DNA of 63,503 bases from Cupriavidus phytohabitans (lineage in GTDB: Bacteria > Pseudomonadota > Gammaproteobacteria > Burkholderiales > Burkholderiaceae), in assembly GCF_000426345.1 (NCBI RefSeq), contig NZ_AUFE01000042.1, forward strand, positions 1-63,503, in the 5' to 3' direction. Made by a program: the position numbers and the translations under genes. The notes under the pieces were generated by a model, which was not told the origin of the DNA, did no database searches, and worked only from the letters and a program-made list of their open reading frames with translations. Positions 33,547-42,653 of the stretch are shown one piece after another; the stretch's first letter is position 1; every line of letters begins with the position of its first letter.

Positions 33547-35214
33547 ATGTCTTTTTCCGAACTCGGCTTGTCCGAAAAGATTGTGCGTGCGGTGGCCGAA
33601 CAGGGCTACACCTCACCGACTCCCATCCAGGCGCAGGCGATCCCGGCCGTCCTCAAGGGCGGCGACCTGCTTGCCGGCGCCCAGACCGGCACCGGCAAGA
33701 CCGCCGGCTTCACCCTGCCGATGCTGCACCTGCTGTCCGAGTCCGCCGCGGCCCGTGCCGCCGGCAACGCGCCGCGCGCCGGCAAGCCGCCGGTACGCGC
33801 GCTGGTGCTGACGCCGACGCGCGAACTGGCCGCGCAGGTCGAGGAAAGCGTGCGCAACTACGGCAAGTACCTGCGCCTGCGCTCCATGGTGATGTTCGGC
33901 GGCGTCGGTATCAACCCGCAGATCGAGCAGCTCAAGCGCGGCGTCGATATCGTGGTGGCCACGCCGGGCCGCCTGCTCGATCACGTGGCCCAGCGCACCG
34001 TCGATCTGTCGCAGGTAGAGCTGCTGGTGCTCGATGAAGCCGACCGCATGCTTGACATGGGCTTCATCCACGATATCCGCAAGATCCTCAACGTGCTGCC
34101 GGCCAAGCGCCAGAACCTGCTGTTCTCGGCGACGTTCTCGGACGATATCCGCGCGCTGGCCGACCGCCTGCTGAACAACCCCGCCTCGATCGAGGTGGCG
34201 CGGCGCAACACCACCGCCGAGACCGTCGACCAGCGCGTCTACCCGGTCGACCGCGAACGCAAGCGCGAGTTGCTGGCGCACCTGGTGCGCCAGCACGACT
34301 GGCACCAGGTGCTGGTGTTCACCCGCACCAAGCACGGCGCCAACCGCCTGGCCGAGCAACTGACCAAGGACGGTCTGTCGGCGCTGGCGATCCACGGCAA
34401 CAAGAGCCAGTCGGCGCGCACGCGCGCGCTGTCCGAGTTCAAGGCCGGCACGCTGCGGCTGCTGGTGGCGACCGATATCGCCGCGCGCGGCATCGACATC
34501 GACCAGCTCCCGCACGTGGTCAACTTCGACCTGCCCAACGTGCCCGAGGACTACGTGCACCGCATCGGCCGCACCGGCCGCGCCGGCGCCGAGGGCGAGG
34601 CGATCTCGCTGGTCTGCGTGGATGAGCACGCGCTGCTGCGCGATATCGAACGCCTGATCAAGCGCAAGATCGAGCAGACTGTGCTGCCGGGGTTTGAAGT
34701 CGACCCGACCATCGCGCCCGAGCCGATCCAGAAGGGCCGCCAGCAACGCGGCGGCGGGCAAGGGCAAGGACAAGGACAAGGGCAAGGGCAAGGGCAAGGG
34801 CAAGGGCAAGGGCAAGGGCAAGGGCAAGGGCAAGGGCAAGGGCAAGGTCAAGGTCGCGGCCGCAGCCAGCCACGCCAGGCCAGCGCCGAGGGCGAGCCGG
34901 CACAACGCGCACGCGCGCCGCGCCAGGCCCAGGACGCACCGCGCCAGGGCCAGGGTGGCCAGCCGCGCCAGCGCCAGGCCGAAGGCGGCCAGCGCCGCGG
35001 CGGTGGCAACGCCAACGCCAACGCCGGCAACCACGCCGGCAACCAAGGTGGCGGCAATGGCGGCGCGCGCAACGGCGCATCGCGCCAGGGCGGCCAGCAG
35101 CGCGCCGCCGCCCAGCCGGCACGCCAGCCGCACGATGCCGCCCCGGCCCCCGCACGCAACCGCCGCCCGGCGCCGCAGGCCGCGCTGCTCGGCGGCAACC
35201 GCAACCGCGACTGA
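33547..35214 (+). CDS. rhlE: DEAD-box RNA helicase RhlE with Gly-Gln repeat tail
   Basis: An ATP-dependent RNA helicase active in ribosome assembly and RNA decay. It starts MSFSELGLSEKIVRAVAEQG; motifs are Q (YTSPTPIQAQAIP), I (AQTGTGKT), Ia (PTRELAAQ), II (DEAD), III (SAT) and VI (HRIGRTGRAG). ATG at 33547 gives 555 residues; the frame is open further upstream without similarity. From residue about 400 the C-terminus is disordered, beginning with an uninterrupted (GQ)n block (34756-34854) and then a Gln/Arg/Gly/Asn/Ala-rich region. RhlE tails bind RNA and promote condensates in known proteins. srkA follows after 4 bp. Confidence 0.94.
   Translation: MSFSELGLSEKIVRAVAEQGYTSPTPIQAQAIPAVLKGGDLLAGAQTGTGKTAGFTLPMLHLLSESAAARAAGNAPRAGKPPVRALVLTPTRELAAQVEESVRNYGKYLRLRSMVMFGGVGINPQIEQLKRGVDIVVATPGRLLDHVAQRTVDLSQVELLVLDEADRMLDMGFIHDIRKILNVLPAKRQNLLFSATFSDDIRALADRLLNNPASIEVARRNTTAETVDQRVYPVDRERKRELLAHLVRQHDWHQVLVFTRTKHGANRLAEQLTKDGLSALAIHGNKSQSARTRALSEFKAGTLRLLVATDIAARGIDIDQLPHVVNFDLPNVPEDYVHRIGRTGRAGAEGEAISLVCVDEHALLRDIERLIKRKIEQTVLPGFEVDPTIAPEPIQKGRQQRGGGQGQGQGQGQGQGQGQGQGQGQGQGQGQGQGQGRGRSQPRQASAEGEPAQRARAPRQAQDAPRQGQGGQPRQRQAEGGQRRGGGNANANAGNHAGNQGGGNGGARNGASRQGGQQRAAAQPARQPHDAAPAPARNRRPAPQAALLGGNRNRD
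34756..34854 (+). repeat. Hexanucleotide (GGGCAA) array inside rhlE
   Basis: About sixteen copies of a 6-bp unit GGGCAA, with a few GGACAA and GGTCAA variants at the edges, encode alternating Gly-Gln. Because the unit is a multiple of three, gain or loss of copies keeps the reading frame. Confidence 0.95.
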
Positions 35215-35218
35215 CACC

Positions 35219-36271
35219 ATGACAGCGTCCACCGCCCCGGCCGATTCCGGTATTCCCTATGCCGGCCTGACGCCTGAGCGGATTCTGGACGCGCTGGAGA
35301 GTGCCGGCCTGCGCCCCGACGGGCGCCTGCTGGCGCTCAACAGCTATGAGAACCGGGTGTGGCAGGCCGGCATCGAGGATGCCGCGCCGGTCATCGCCAA
35401 GTTCTACCGTCCCGGCCGCTGGACCGACGCGGCCATCCTGGAAGAACACGCCTTCGTGCAGCAGCTGGCCGATGCCGAGATCCCGGCCGTGCCGGCGCTG
35501 GCTTTGCCGACCGGCGCGCCGGATGCCGGCACGCTGCGCCACCACGCCGGCTTCCGTTTTGCGGTGTTCCCGCGCTGCGGCGGCCGCGAACCCGCGCTCG
35601 ACCGCAAGGACACGCTGACCTGGCTCGGCCGCTTCATCGGCCGTATCCATGCCGTCGGCTCGACGCAGCCGTACCAGGCCCGGCCCGCACTGGATATCGA
35701 TACCTTCGGCGTTGCCCCGCGCGACTGGCTGCTGGCCAACGGCTGCATTCCCGCCGACCTGCTGCCGGCGTGGCAGTCGGTCGCCGACCTCGCGCTGGAC
35801 GGCGTGCGCCGCTGCTACGAACGCGCTGGCGACGTGCCGCTGCTGCGTGTGCATGGCGACTGCCACCGCGGCAATGTGCTGTGGATCGACGAAGACGATG
35901 CGCGCGGCGGCAGCCACGGCGCGCCCGGCCCGCATTTTGTGGATTTCGACGACAGCCGCATGGCGCCGGCGGTCCAGGACATCTGGATGCTGCTGGAGGG
36001 CGACCGCGCGGCGATGCAGGACCAGCTGGCCGACATCGTGGCCGGCTACGAAGACTTTGCCGAATTCCGCACGCGTGAACTGTGGCTGGTGGAGGCGCTG
36101 CGCACCCTGCGCCTGCTGCACTACAGTGCCTGGCTGGCCAGCCGCTGGGCCGACCCCGCGTTCCCGGCCGCGTTCCCGTGGTTCGGCACGGCCCGCTACT
36201 GGCAGGACCGCATCCTGGAACTGCGCGAACAGGTCGCGCTGATGGACGAAGCGCCCCTGTGGGGCGCCTGA
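35219..36271 (+). CDS. srkA: Stress-response protein kinase SrkA (YihE family)
   Basis: A Ser/Thr kinase of the aminoglycoside-phosphotransferase fold; in E. coli it counters programmed cell death under stress. Motifs: NSYENRVWQAGIED with VIAKFYRPGRW (nucleotide-binding Lys), catalytic VHGDCHRGNVLW, and FVDFDDSRMAP. ATG at 35219 gives 350 residues, near the E. coli length of 328. It is 4 bp behind rhlE, so the two are one unit. Confidence 0.92.
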   Translation: MTASTAPADSGIPYAGLTPERILDALESAGLRPDGRLLALNSYENRVWQAGIEDAAPVIAKFYRPGRWTDAAILEEHAFVQQLADAEIPAVPALALPTGAPDAGTLRHHAGFRFAVFPRCGGREPALDRKDTLTWLGRFIGRIHAVGSTQPYQARPALDIDTFGVAPRDWLLANGCIPADLLPAWQSVADLALDGVRRCYERAGDVPLLRVHGDCHRGNVLWIDEDDARGGSHGAPGPHFVDFDDSRMAPAVQDIWMLLEGDRAAMQDQLADIVAGYEDFAEFRTRELWLVEALRTLRLLHYSAWLASRWADPAFPAAFPWFGTARYWQDRILELREQVALMDEAPLWGA

Positions 36272-36280
36272 AAAACGAAC

Positions 36281-36301
36281 CGCGGCGCCGGGCGCGCCGC
36301 G
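36281..36301. terminator. Hairpin between srkA and uspA
   Basis: CGCGGCGC and GCGCCGCG pair perfectly around CGGGC, in the 56-bp gap between the convergent srkA and usp genes. A second GCGCCCC/GGGGCGC hairpin overlaps the srkA 3-prime end. No T-run follows. Confidence 0.4.
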
Positions 36302-36327
36302 TGTCCTGGGATTGCCTGACTTCTGCC

Positions 36328-36765
36328 TTACTTCTTCTCAGGCGCCTTGACCAGCAGCACCGGGCAATCCGCCTGGGCCAGCACGCGTCCGGCCACCGAA
36401 CCGATCACCGCATCGAAGAAGGAACCGCGGCCATGCGTGCCCATCACGATGGCTTCTGCATTCACCGAACGCGCATAGGCAATGATGCGCTCCGGCGCGA
36501 AGCCATGCAGCGCATGCCGCTCGAACGGCACGCCGGCCGCCGACAGGATCTCGCTGACACCCGCCATCGCCTTGTCGCTGGCCTCCTTGTGCCAGTCGTC
36601 GATGGTCTCCTTGCTGACAAAGGCGCGCACCTGGCCGCTCACTTCGGGGGCCACATGCACAACATGCACAGTAAAGCCGGTCTGCAGCAGCTTGCCTTCG
36701 GCGATAAAGCGCGCCGCGGCATCGCTGAAGGCCGAGCCATCGGTGGCGAGCACGATATTGGTCAT
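36328..36765 (-). CDS. Universal stress protein (UspA family)
   Basis: A 145-residue single-domain USP. It starts MTNIVLATDGSAFSDAAARF and has the ATP-binding signature IVMGTHGRGSFFDAVIGSVAGRV (G-x2-G-x9-G-S/T form) near the C-terminus, ending CPVLLVKAPEKK. ATG at 36765 is chosen, with GGAGATTCCCGTC upstream as ribosome binding site. Members bind ATP and act in stress survival; the target here is unknown. Confidence 0.93.
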   Translation of the reverse strand: MTNIVLATDGSAFSDAAARFIAEGKLLQTGFTVHVVHVAPEVSGQVRAFVSKETIDDWHKEASDKAMAGVSEILSAAGVPFERHALHGFAPERIIAYARSVNAEAIVMGTHGRGSFFDAVIGSVAGRVLAQADCPVLLVKAPEKK

Positions 36766-37141
36766 GACGGGAATCTCCTGGATTGGGGGCTGTCGGGACG
36801 AGCCAGGTTGAAGAACACCTCCTGACGCTGCCGCCGGGGGGGCGTCGGCGCCATCTGAAACCATCATCGCAGCTAGTTTCTCGCTGTGACCCGACTTAGA
36901 TCAAGTTCGTTCGGAAAACTACGATGCCGCCACGGCCTCGCGTGCGATAACCGGCCGCGTGGCAAATCCGTCAACCCGGCTGGCAGTTTCGGCCATTGCC
37001 GCCCCGGCACCTCGGCGCGTAGCATGGTTCGCGAGCGCCGTGACTGGCCGGCAGGCAGCCGTACTGACGCGGCGCACGACACATCCCACACAGGCTGGCC
37101 CGGGACCCGGATCCCGGCGCACGGCAACCGGAGACAAGGAA
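36766..37141. other. Divergent promoter region between usp and CoA-transferase
   Basis: About 375 bp with no gene of its own. It should carry the usp promoter on the minus strand and the CoA-transferase promoter on the plus strand. A lone ATCAA half site at 36900 is the only FNR-like element seen. The ribosome binding site GGAGACAAGGAA precedes the ATG at 37142. Confidence 0.5.
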
Positions 37142-38209
37142 ATGAGTGAGCATGGCAAGCTGCTGCCCCTGCGCGGCATCAAGGTGGTGGAATTCGAAGG
37201 CATCGGCCCCGGCCCGCTGTGCGGCGCCATGCTGGCCGGCCTCGGCGCCGAGGTAACGCTGGTGACACGGCCGGTCGTCCCTGACGCGCGCCGCATCCTG
37301 CGCGGCGAGGCCGTGCCACCGGAGATGGAACTGGAGCACGGCAAGCAGGTAGTGCAGCTGAACCTGAAATCGCCCGAGGGCGTCGCCGCGGCGCTCGACC
37401 TCGTGGCGGGTGCCGATGCGCTGATCGAAGGGCTGCGCCCCGGCGCGATGGAGCGGCTGGGCCTGGGCCCCAAGGCCTGCCACGCCCGCAATCCGCGCCT
37501 GGTGTACGGCCGCATGACCGGCTGGGGGCAGAGTGGCCCGCTGGCGCAGAGCGCCGGCCATGACCTGAACTACATCGCGCTGACCGGCCTGCTGTCGATG
37601 GCCGCGCGCGACGATGCGCTGCCGATGGTGCCGCCGACCGTGATGGGCGACGCCACCGGCGCCCTCGGCCTGGCCTTCGGCCTGACCAGCGCCATCCTGA
37701 GCGCGCGTGCCAGCGGCGAGGGCTGCGTGGTCGATGCGGCGATCACCGACATCGTTGCCATGCTCGGCTCGCTGGTGCAGGTGTCGCGGGCCGCCGGCAC
37801 GCTCGGCGGACCCCAGCCAAGCCCGTTCCACGATTCGCCGTTCTATGACGTCTATCGCTGCGCCGACGGCCGCGCCATCACGCTGGGCGCGCTCGAGCCG
37901 CAGTTCTACCGCGAACTGCTCGAACGGCTGGATCTGGCCGACGTCGATCCCGCTGCGCAATATGACCGCGCCCAGTGGCCCGCTTTGAAGGCGCGCATCG
38001 CCGCCTGCATCGCGGCGCAGCCGAGCAAGCACTGGGAAGCGCTGCTGGGCGGCACCGATGTCTGCTTCGCGCGCGTGCTGACTTTGGATGAGGCCGCCTG
38101 CCATCCGCACAACCAGGCGCGCGGCACCTACCGGATGTTCCGGCAGGGCGAGCGCGAAGTGCCGCGCTCGGCCCCGGCGCCGCGCTTCCTGCCCGCCGGC
38201 ACGGAGTGA
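37142..38209 (+). CDS. CaiB/BaiF CoA-transferase family protein (alpha-methylacyl-CoA racemase-like)
   Basis: A class III CoA-transferase/racemase. Family motifs: LRGIKVVEFEGIGPGPLCGAMLAGLGAEV at the N-terminus (shown in part), GRMTGWGQSGP, GHDLNYIALTGLL and the conserved MGDATGALGLAFG. The Tyr/Asp and HDLNY pattern resembles alpha-methylacyl-CoA racemases. There are 355 residues, close to AMACR. The preceding open frame is not used because GGAGACAAGGA lies just before the ATG. It stands alone, so its substrate, possibly a branched acyl-CoA, is not defined. Confidence 0.88.
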   Translation: MSEHGKLLPLRGIKVVEFEGIGPGPLCGAMLAGLGAEVTLVTRPVVPDARRILRGEAVPPEMELEHGKQVVQLNLKSPEGVAAALDLVAGADALIEGLRPGAMERLGLGPKACHARNPRLVYGRMTGWGQSGPLAQSAGHDLNYIALTGLLSMAARDDALPMVPPTVMGDATGALGLAFGLTSAILSARASGEGCVVDAAITDIVAMLGSLVQVSRAAGTLGGPQPSPFHDSPFYDVYRCADGRAITLGALEPQFYRELLERLDLADVDPAAQYDRAQWPALKARIAACIAAQPSKHWEALLGGTDVCFARVLTLDEAACHPHNQARGTYRMFRQGEREVPRSAPAPRFLPAGTE

Positions 38210-38424
38210 GTGGCGGGTTCGCCGTCCACTGTTGTTTCCCCGCGGCGCCGGACGCCGCCAAGTCCTGACGCGCGGGACAGCCTGGCTACGCCTGGCTGTC
38301 CACCCGTGCGGAATTGCCCGACTGCCGCGCAGATTCTGCTGCTCCCGACCAGCGAGTATTCCGCGCTTCAGCACGCAGCATGGCCCTTAATCTTGGCAAT
38401 TCCCCAAGTGTCAAGGAGTTCCAA

Positions 38425-39051
38425 TTGCACCACGCGCTGATCGTCGACGAGCCTTCCCGGTTCCGCACGTCGCTGTCCGGCCAACTGGCGATGGCATTGG
38501 ATGCCGCCGAAGTGCTGGAAGCCGACGGCGTGCGCGATGCCTTCCGGCTGGTGCGCGATCACCGCCCGGGGCTGGTGCTGGTCGATGTCGAGTATTTCGG
38601 CAATCCCGGCGTCGATTTCGTCCGGCGCGTGTCGGCGACCTTTCCCGCGGTACACCTGCTGGTGCTGTCCGGCACCGACGCCACCGCCGCCCCGGTGCGG
38701 GCGCTGCGAGCCGGCGCGCACGGCTTCGTTGTCAAGCACCGCGGCGTGCCCGAGGTGCTGCAGGCCGCGCGCGGCGTGCTGAGCGGCTACCTGGTGTTCC
38801 CCATGCACACGCTGGAAGCCGCGCGCCAGCTCGGCGATGCGCTCGACTCGGGCATCCCGCGGCTCAGCAATCGCGAAATCACCATCCTGCAATATCTGGC
38901 GCGCGGCCACTCCAACAAGGCGATCGCCGCGGAGCTGCTGATCAGCAGCAAGACGGTCAGCACGCACAAGGCCAATATCATGGCCAAGCTCAATGTCGGC
39001 TCGCTGGTGGAAATGGTCGACTATGCGCGGCGCCACCAACTGGTCTGGTGA
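38425..39051 (+). CDS. NarL/LuxR-family response regulator (orphan)
   Basis: Receiver domain (residues 1-120) with acidic pair in LIVDEP, phospho-acceptor Asp in LVLVDVEYF, Ser in LVLSG and Lys in GFVVKH. It is followed by a LuxR-type helix-turn-helix (LSNREITILQYLARGHSNKAIAAELLISSKTV, shown as its start LSNREITILQYLARG). A TTG at 38425 preceded by AAGGAG with 6-nt spacing is chosen, giving 208 residues; ATG at 38380 would add 15 without support. No kinase is adjacent. It converges on the fimbrial operon, 9 bp from the usher stop, so it may control it (inference). Confidence 0.88.
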   Translation: MHHALIVDEPSRFRTSLSGQLAMALDAAEVLEADGVRDAFRLVRDHRPGLVLVDVEYFGNPGVDFVRRVSATFPAVHLLVLSGTDATAAPVRALRAGAHGFVVKHRGVPEVLQAARGVLSGYLVFPMHTLEAARQLGDALDSGIPRLSNREITILQYLARGHSNKAIAAELLISSKTVSTHKANIMAKLNVGSLVEMVDYARRHQLVW

Positions 39052-39060
39052 ACGGCTGCA

Positions 39061-41622
39061 TCAGCGCGTGCAAAGTGCGTCCCTGACGACCATCGCCGCC
39101 GCCTCGTTGCCAGGCTTGCCTAGGTCATAGCGCAGCGTGCAGGTATCGCTGCCGGCCTGGCTCCACCGTGCCGTCAGCGTGCCGGCGTCCGCTGCCAGGC
39201 CGCGCACCAGCACGCGGCCAGCCTGCGCCACGGTCCCGACCGGCTTGCCGTCGGCATTGAACACTTCTGCGCCGAACGGCACCGGAGCGCCATCCGGCAG
39301 GCGCGTGCGCAGGATTGCCGCGCGGCCGGGATTTTCGGTTTCGAAGCGCACCCGCACCACGGCGCCCGCGGTCGGCGCGATCCGCTGCTGCGTCGACTTG
39401 AGTGCGACTTCCAGCGGCAGGCCCTGCGGATCGATTTCAATTTCGTTCCGCGCGAATGGCACCAGGTTCGATACCACGGCATGGCCCCACGGGTCCACCC
39501 GCAGCCCAGCGCCATTGGCCAGGCGCGCGCCCGCCGCGTCCTTGGCCTCGACCACCGCGACCGTATCGCCCAGGGAAGGCGAAAACGCCACGCCATCCGC
39601 ATAGGCCACGATACCGCCGGAAATGCCTGCGCCGGCCTGCGTATAAGCGGTACTCCTGGACGCGTTGGCGGTCATTGTCGCAAACGGCGAGATATAGGCG
39701 ACGCTGCCCCCGATACTGTTGGCACTACCGGCCCCCCCTCCGCTATGGCCGGCATTGAGCGCATAGCTGAAGGCATTGTCGCTGCCGAGCGTGCCGGTCA
39801 CCGTCTCTTGTGCAGTGAAGGTGCCGTCGGAGCCGCGCTCGACGCTGGTAAGCGAGTAGGGAGCCCGTGCCGACTTGCCCAGCGGCAGGCCGACGGTCAG
39901 CATCACGCGCGTGTCCCACTTGCCGGTGGTGACGTTCAGCTGCCGCGATGCCGACACGCCATAGGCGATGGCGCGGTAAGCATTGTTGTAGCCGGCCTGG
40001 AACTGGCTGACGGTGCCGCTGCCTTGCCAGTAGCTCTGCACCGACCCGGTCAGGTAGAAATTGCCATATCCGGGCGGCAAGGCCTGGTTGATGCTCAGCT
40101 GCAGCTTGCCGCGCGCGGTCGGCAGGCTCGGCAGCCGCTCCGCCTGGTCAAGCGCGAGCCAGGACATGGCATCGGCGAGGCCAAGGTAGCCGCGGCTGGA
40201 GTAGCGGTATGCCGCTACCGAAAAATTGGTGTTGGTCGGTGCTACCAGCTTGCTGTAGCTCAGCCGCACGCTCTGGCCGCTGCGGTCCGGTTGACCCTGC
40301 AGCCGCGTGCCGGCATGCGTGATGTCTGCGCCAAAAGCGCCCAGGTCGGTGTTCAGCGCCGCACCCGCGGCGATCGCGGCGTAGCCTTGCGCAGCCACGA
40401 AGCCACCGTAGCCGGTGACCATATTGGTGAAGCCGTGCAGGTAAGTGCCCTGCAGCAGCAGCGTCGAGCCCTGCAGCACGGTATTGCGGTACTGGCCCGC
40501 GGTGACGCTGTAGCGGCTCTGGCCGGCACGCAGGGCGTTCACCGCGGCGGCGTAAGGCATCGTCGATACGTGCACGCTGCCGTCCGCCTCGGTGACCACG
40601 ACTTCGATGTCGCCGCCATAGCCGGTCGGGTACAGGTCATCGATCTCGAACGGTCCCGGCGCCACCGTGGTTTCGTAGAGGATACTGCCTTGCTGGCGGA
40701 CCTGCACGCGGGCGTTGCTGCGCGCGATACCGCGCACGATGGGTGCATAGCCGCGCAGCGATTCGGGATACATCCGCTCGTCGCTTGCCAGGCGCACGCC
40801 GCGAAAGCCGATGCTGTCGAACAACGTACCGTCGGTAAAGGCATCGCCGATCACCAACTGGCTTTTCCAGGGCGCAATGGCGCGCTGCAGGTTGGTCAGC
40901 ACGCTCTGGTAGCGCGTGCCCTGCCGTTCGTCGCGGTTCAGGCTACCCTGGTGGCTGAAGCGCCATGGCCCCACGTTGATGCCGGCGTTCAGGCCCACAT
41001 AGGCCTGCGTGGTCGACAGGCCGGATGCGTCGGAGTGATAGACGTTGGCGTTGTATTGCAGGCGTGCCGCCGGCACGCCGTCGTCCCAGTTCTCCGGGCT
41101 GACGTAACCACGCGCGCGGCGCACCATCGCAGCCTGCGGCACGCTGACGTCGAGCCGTTGCTCGCCGTTGTCGAAGCTCGCCGTGGCGTCGGCGACCAGC
41201 GCTGGCAGCGGCTGGCAGCCGTCGCCATCCAGCAATGGCGCGGCCGGCAGCCTGGCCAGGTCGACGCCGATGCGCTCCAGCAGGCTGCGATCGAAGCACG
41301 GCACCGCAGGGGCAGCGGGGTCGCCGGACTGGCGCAGCTCTACGTCGGCGCGGCCAAGCCAGATTTCGTTGACATACAACTCGGCACGGTAATGGCCGGG
41401 CAGCGCCGGATTGCCCTTGCTGAAGCGGCTGAGGTCCGCAACGCCGCCCGCAGTGCCCTGCAGGAAGGTATCGCTGAACTCCACGTCCTGCACGGAACGG
41501 GCGGGCCGCGGGCTGGCGTCGGGTTGTCCGGCTGCGCCTGCGCCGCTGGCGAACAGGGCCAGCAGCAAGGCATGAAACGGACGCAGGCGAAACGGAACGT
41601 GGCGGGGAGGGAGTGGCGGCAT
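39061..41622 (-). CDS. Fimbrial outer-membrane usher (FimD/PapC family)
   Basis: A beta-barrel usher that assembles pilin subunits delivered by the chaperone. Signal peptide near FHALLLALFASGAGAAG; N-terminal domain with VEFSDTFLQG and YRAELYVNEIWLG; barrel and plug with GAPIVRG-like APIVRGIARSNARV and GPFEIDDLYPTGYGGDIEV. C-terminal Cys (DTCTLRYDL) and a final DALCTR are present. ATG at 41622 gives 853 residues; a GTG at 41658 is possible. Neither start has a clear ribosome binding site. It is the last gene of the pilin-chaperone-usher operon. Confidence 0.94.
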   Translation of the reverse strand: MPPLPPRHVPFRLRPFHALLLALFASGAGAAGQPDASPRPARSVQDVEFSDTFLQGTAGGVADLSRFSKGNPALPGHYRAELYVNEIWLGRADVELRQSGDPAAPAVPCFDRSLLERIGVDLARLPAAPLLDGDGCQPLPALVADATASFDNGEQRLDVSVPQAAMVRRARGYVSPENWDDGVPAARLQYNANVYHSDASGLSTTQAYVGLNAGINVGPWRFSHQGSLNRDERQGTRYQSVLTNLQRAIAPWKSQLVIGDAFTDGTLFDSIGFRGVRLASDERMYPESLRGYAPIVRGIARSNARVQVRQQGSILYETTVAPGPFEIDDLYPTGYGGDIEVVVTEADGSVHVSTMPYAAAVNALRAGQSRYSVTAGQYRNTVLQGSTLLLQGTYLHGFTNMVTGYGGFVAAQGYAAIAAGAALNTDLGAFGADITHAGTRLQGQPDRSGQSVRLSYSKLVAPTNTNFSVAAYRYSSRGYLGLADAMSWLALDQAERLPSLPTARGKLQLSINQALPPGYGNFYLTGSVQSYWQGSGTVSQFQAGYNNAYRAIAYGVSASRQLNVTTGKWDTRVMLTVGLPLGKSARAPYSLTSVERGSDGTFTAQETVTGTLGSDNAFSYALNAGHSGGGAGSANSIGGSVAYISPFATMTANASRSTAYTQAGAGISGGIVAYADGVAFSPSLGDTVAVVEAKDAAGARLANGAGLRVDPWGHAVVSNLVPFARNEIEIDPQGLPLEVALKSTQQRIAPTAGAVVRVRFETENPGRAAILRTRLPDGAPVPFGAEVFNADGKPVGTVAQAGRVLVRGLAADAGTLTARWSQAGSDTCTLRYDLGKPGNEAAAMVVRDALCTR

Positions 41623-41711
41623 GGCACCGGCGTGTCGACGATGGCCGCACGCAGGCACCCGGCAGCCAGCGGCTGCCGAGAGGGCGTAACGGACCGTGGG
41701 TTGAGTGAGGG

Positions 41712-42473
41712 CTAGCGGGAGCCGGAGGCGCTCAGCGGCGCGCTGAATTTGTCCCTGCCGCCGAAGTCGTTGATGCAGTGCACGCGCACGGTGGCGCCGG
41801 CAGGGTTGCGGACGTCGCTGTCCAGGTGGAAGGTCGCGCTGGCGCCAGGCGCAATCAGGTCGAGGTCTGTCGCCTTGACAAGGTGCTCGCCGGCGATGAC
41901 CTCGACGCTAACCGGCGACACGTGGTACGGCGTCGGGTTATGGGCCACCAGCACGGGCTTGCCGTCGCGGCTGCCGAGTTCCCAGCGCAACGCAGACGGC
42001 GCCTCCGTAGCACTGCCTGGCAGCCCGGCGGGGCGGAAAAACAGCTTGAAGCGCGAACGGAAAGCCATTTGCAGCGAGTTGACACCGGCTTCATCGGCGG
42101 ACGGCTTCGGCGGGATTTCAAGCACGTTGAGCCAGAACAGCGATTCCTTGTCCTGCGGCAGCGGCTCGCCGGTATAGAGGATGCGCAGCGTCTGGCCCTT
42201 GCCCGGGTCGATGCGCGCGATCGGCGGCGTGACGGTGAAGGGCACTTCGATCGAGGTAGGCGTCGGGGTCGCTGTCCCGGCATCGACCCACGCCTGCGTG
42301 AGCGCGGGCGATTGCCCTTCGTTGGTCAGTTTTAGCGTGACTTCCTTGTCCGTGGCGCGATAGACCACGCGCGTGCCGCCGACGATGACGGAGGCGCTGG
42401 CGGGCAATGCGCACGATAACGCCAGCGCGGCCATGGGGACGGCCAGCAAGTTTCGCAGGGATGTGGACAGCAT
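41712..42473 (-). CDS. Periplasmic pilus chaperone (PapD family)
   Basis: A two-domain immunoglobulin-fold chaperone that completes pilin folds by donor-strand complementation. Signal peptide MLSTSLRNLLAVPMAALALS; mature start near SASVIVGGTRVVY. The family signature SLFWLNVLEIPPK is near residue 110, with the upstream FTVTPPIARIDPGKGQTLRI edge-strand region. There are 253 residues. It lies 89 bp before the usher and 180 bp after the pilin gene. Confidence 0.95.
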   Translation of the reverse strand: MLSTSLRNLLAVPMAALALSCALPASASVIVGGTRVVYRATDKEVTLKLTNEGQSPALTQAWVDAGTATPTPTSIEVPFTVTPPIARIDPGKGQTLRILYTGEPLPQDKESLFWLNVLEIPPKPSADEAGVNSLQMAFRSRFKLFFRPAGLPGSATEAPSALRWELGSRDGKPVLVAHNPTPYHVSPVSVEVIAGEHLVKATDLDLIAPGASATFHLDSDVRNPAGATVRVHCINDFGGRDKFSAPLSASGSR

Positions 42474-42653
42474 GGTGAGGCTGGAGAACAGGGCTTGAGG
42501 AACCAGTCGTTGGCAGGATCGGCAAGCACAGCAGAGGGAAATGGGGCGGCACTCGCCGCCAACATGGTGCGTGCCGACGCACCGGACCGCGCCACATGTG
42601 CGCCAGGCCCGGAATCGGATTTGCCCTTCAGGGAAATCTCAGCAACGCTGGCG

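Noticed and set aside
36880..36920. FNR/ANR box upstream of the universal stress gene
   Set aside because: Only one ATCAA half site is present; the matching TTGAT half at 4-bp spacing is missing.
39481..41715. 744-codon plus-strand open frame
   Set aside because: Antisense to the fimbrial usher; composition typical of a shadow frame.
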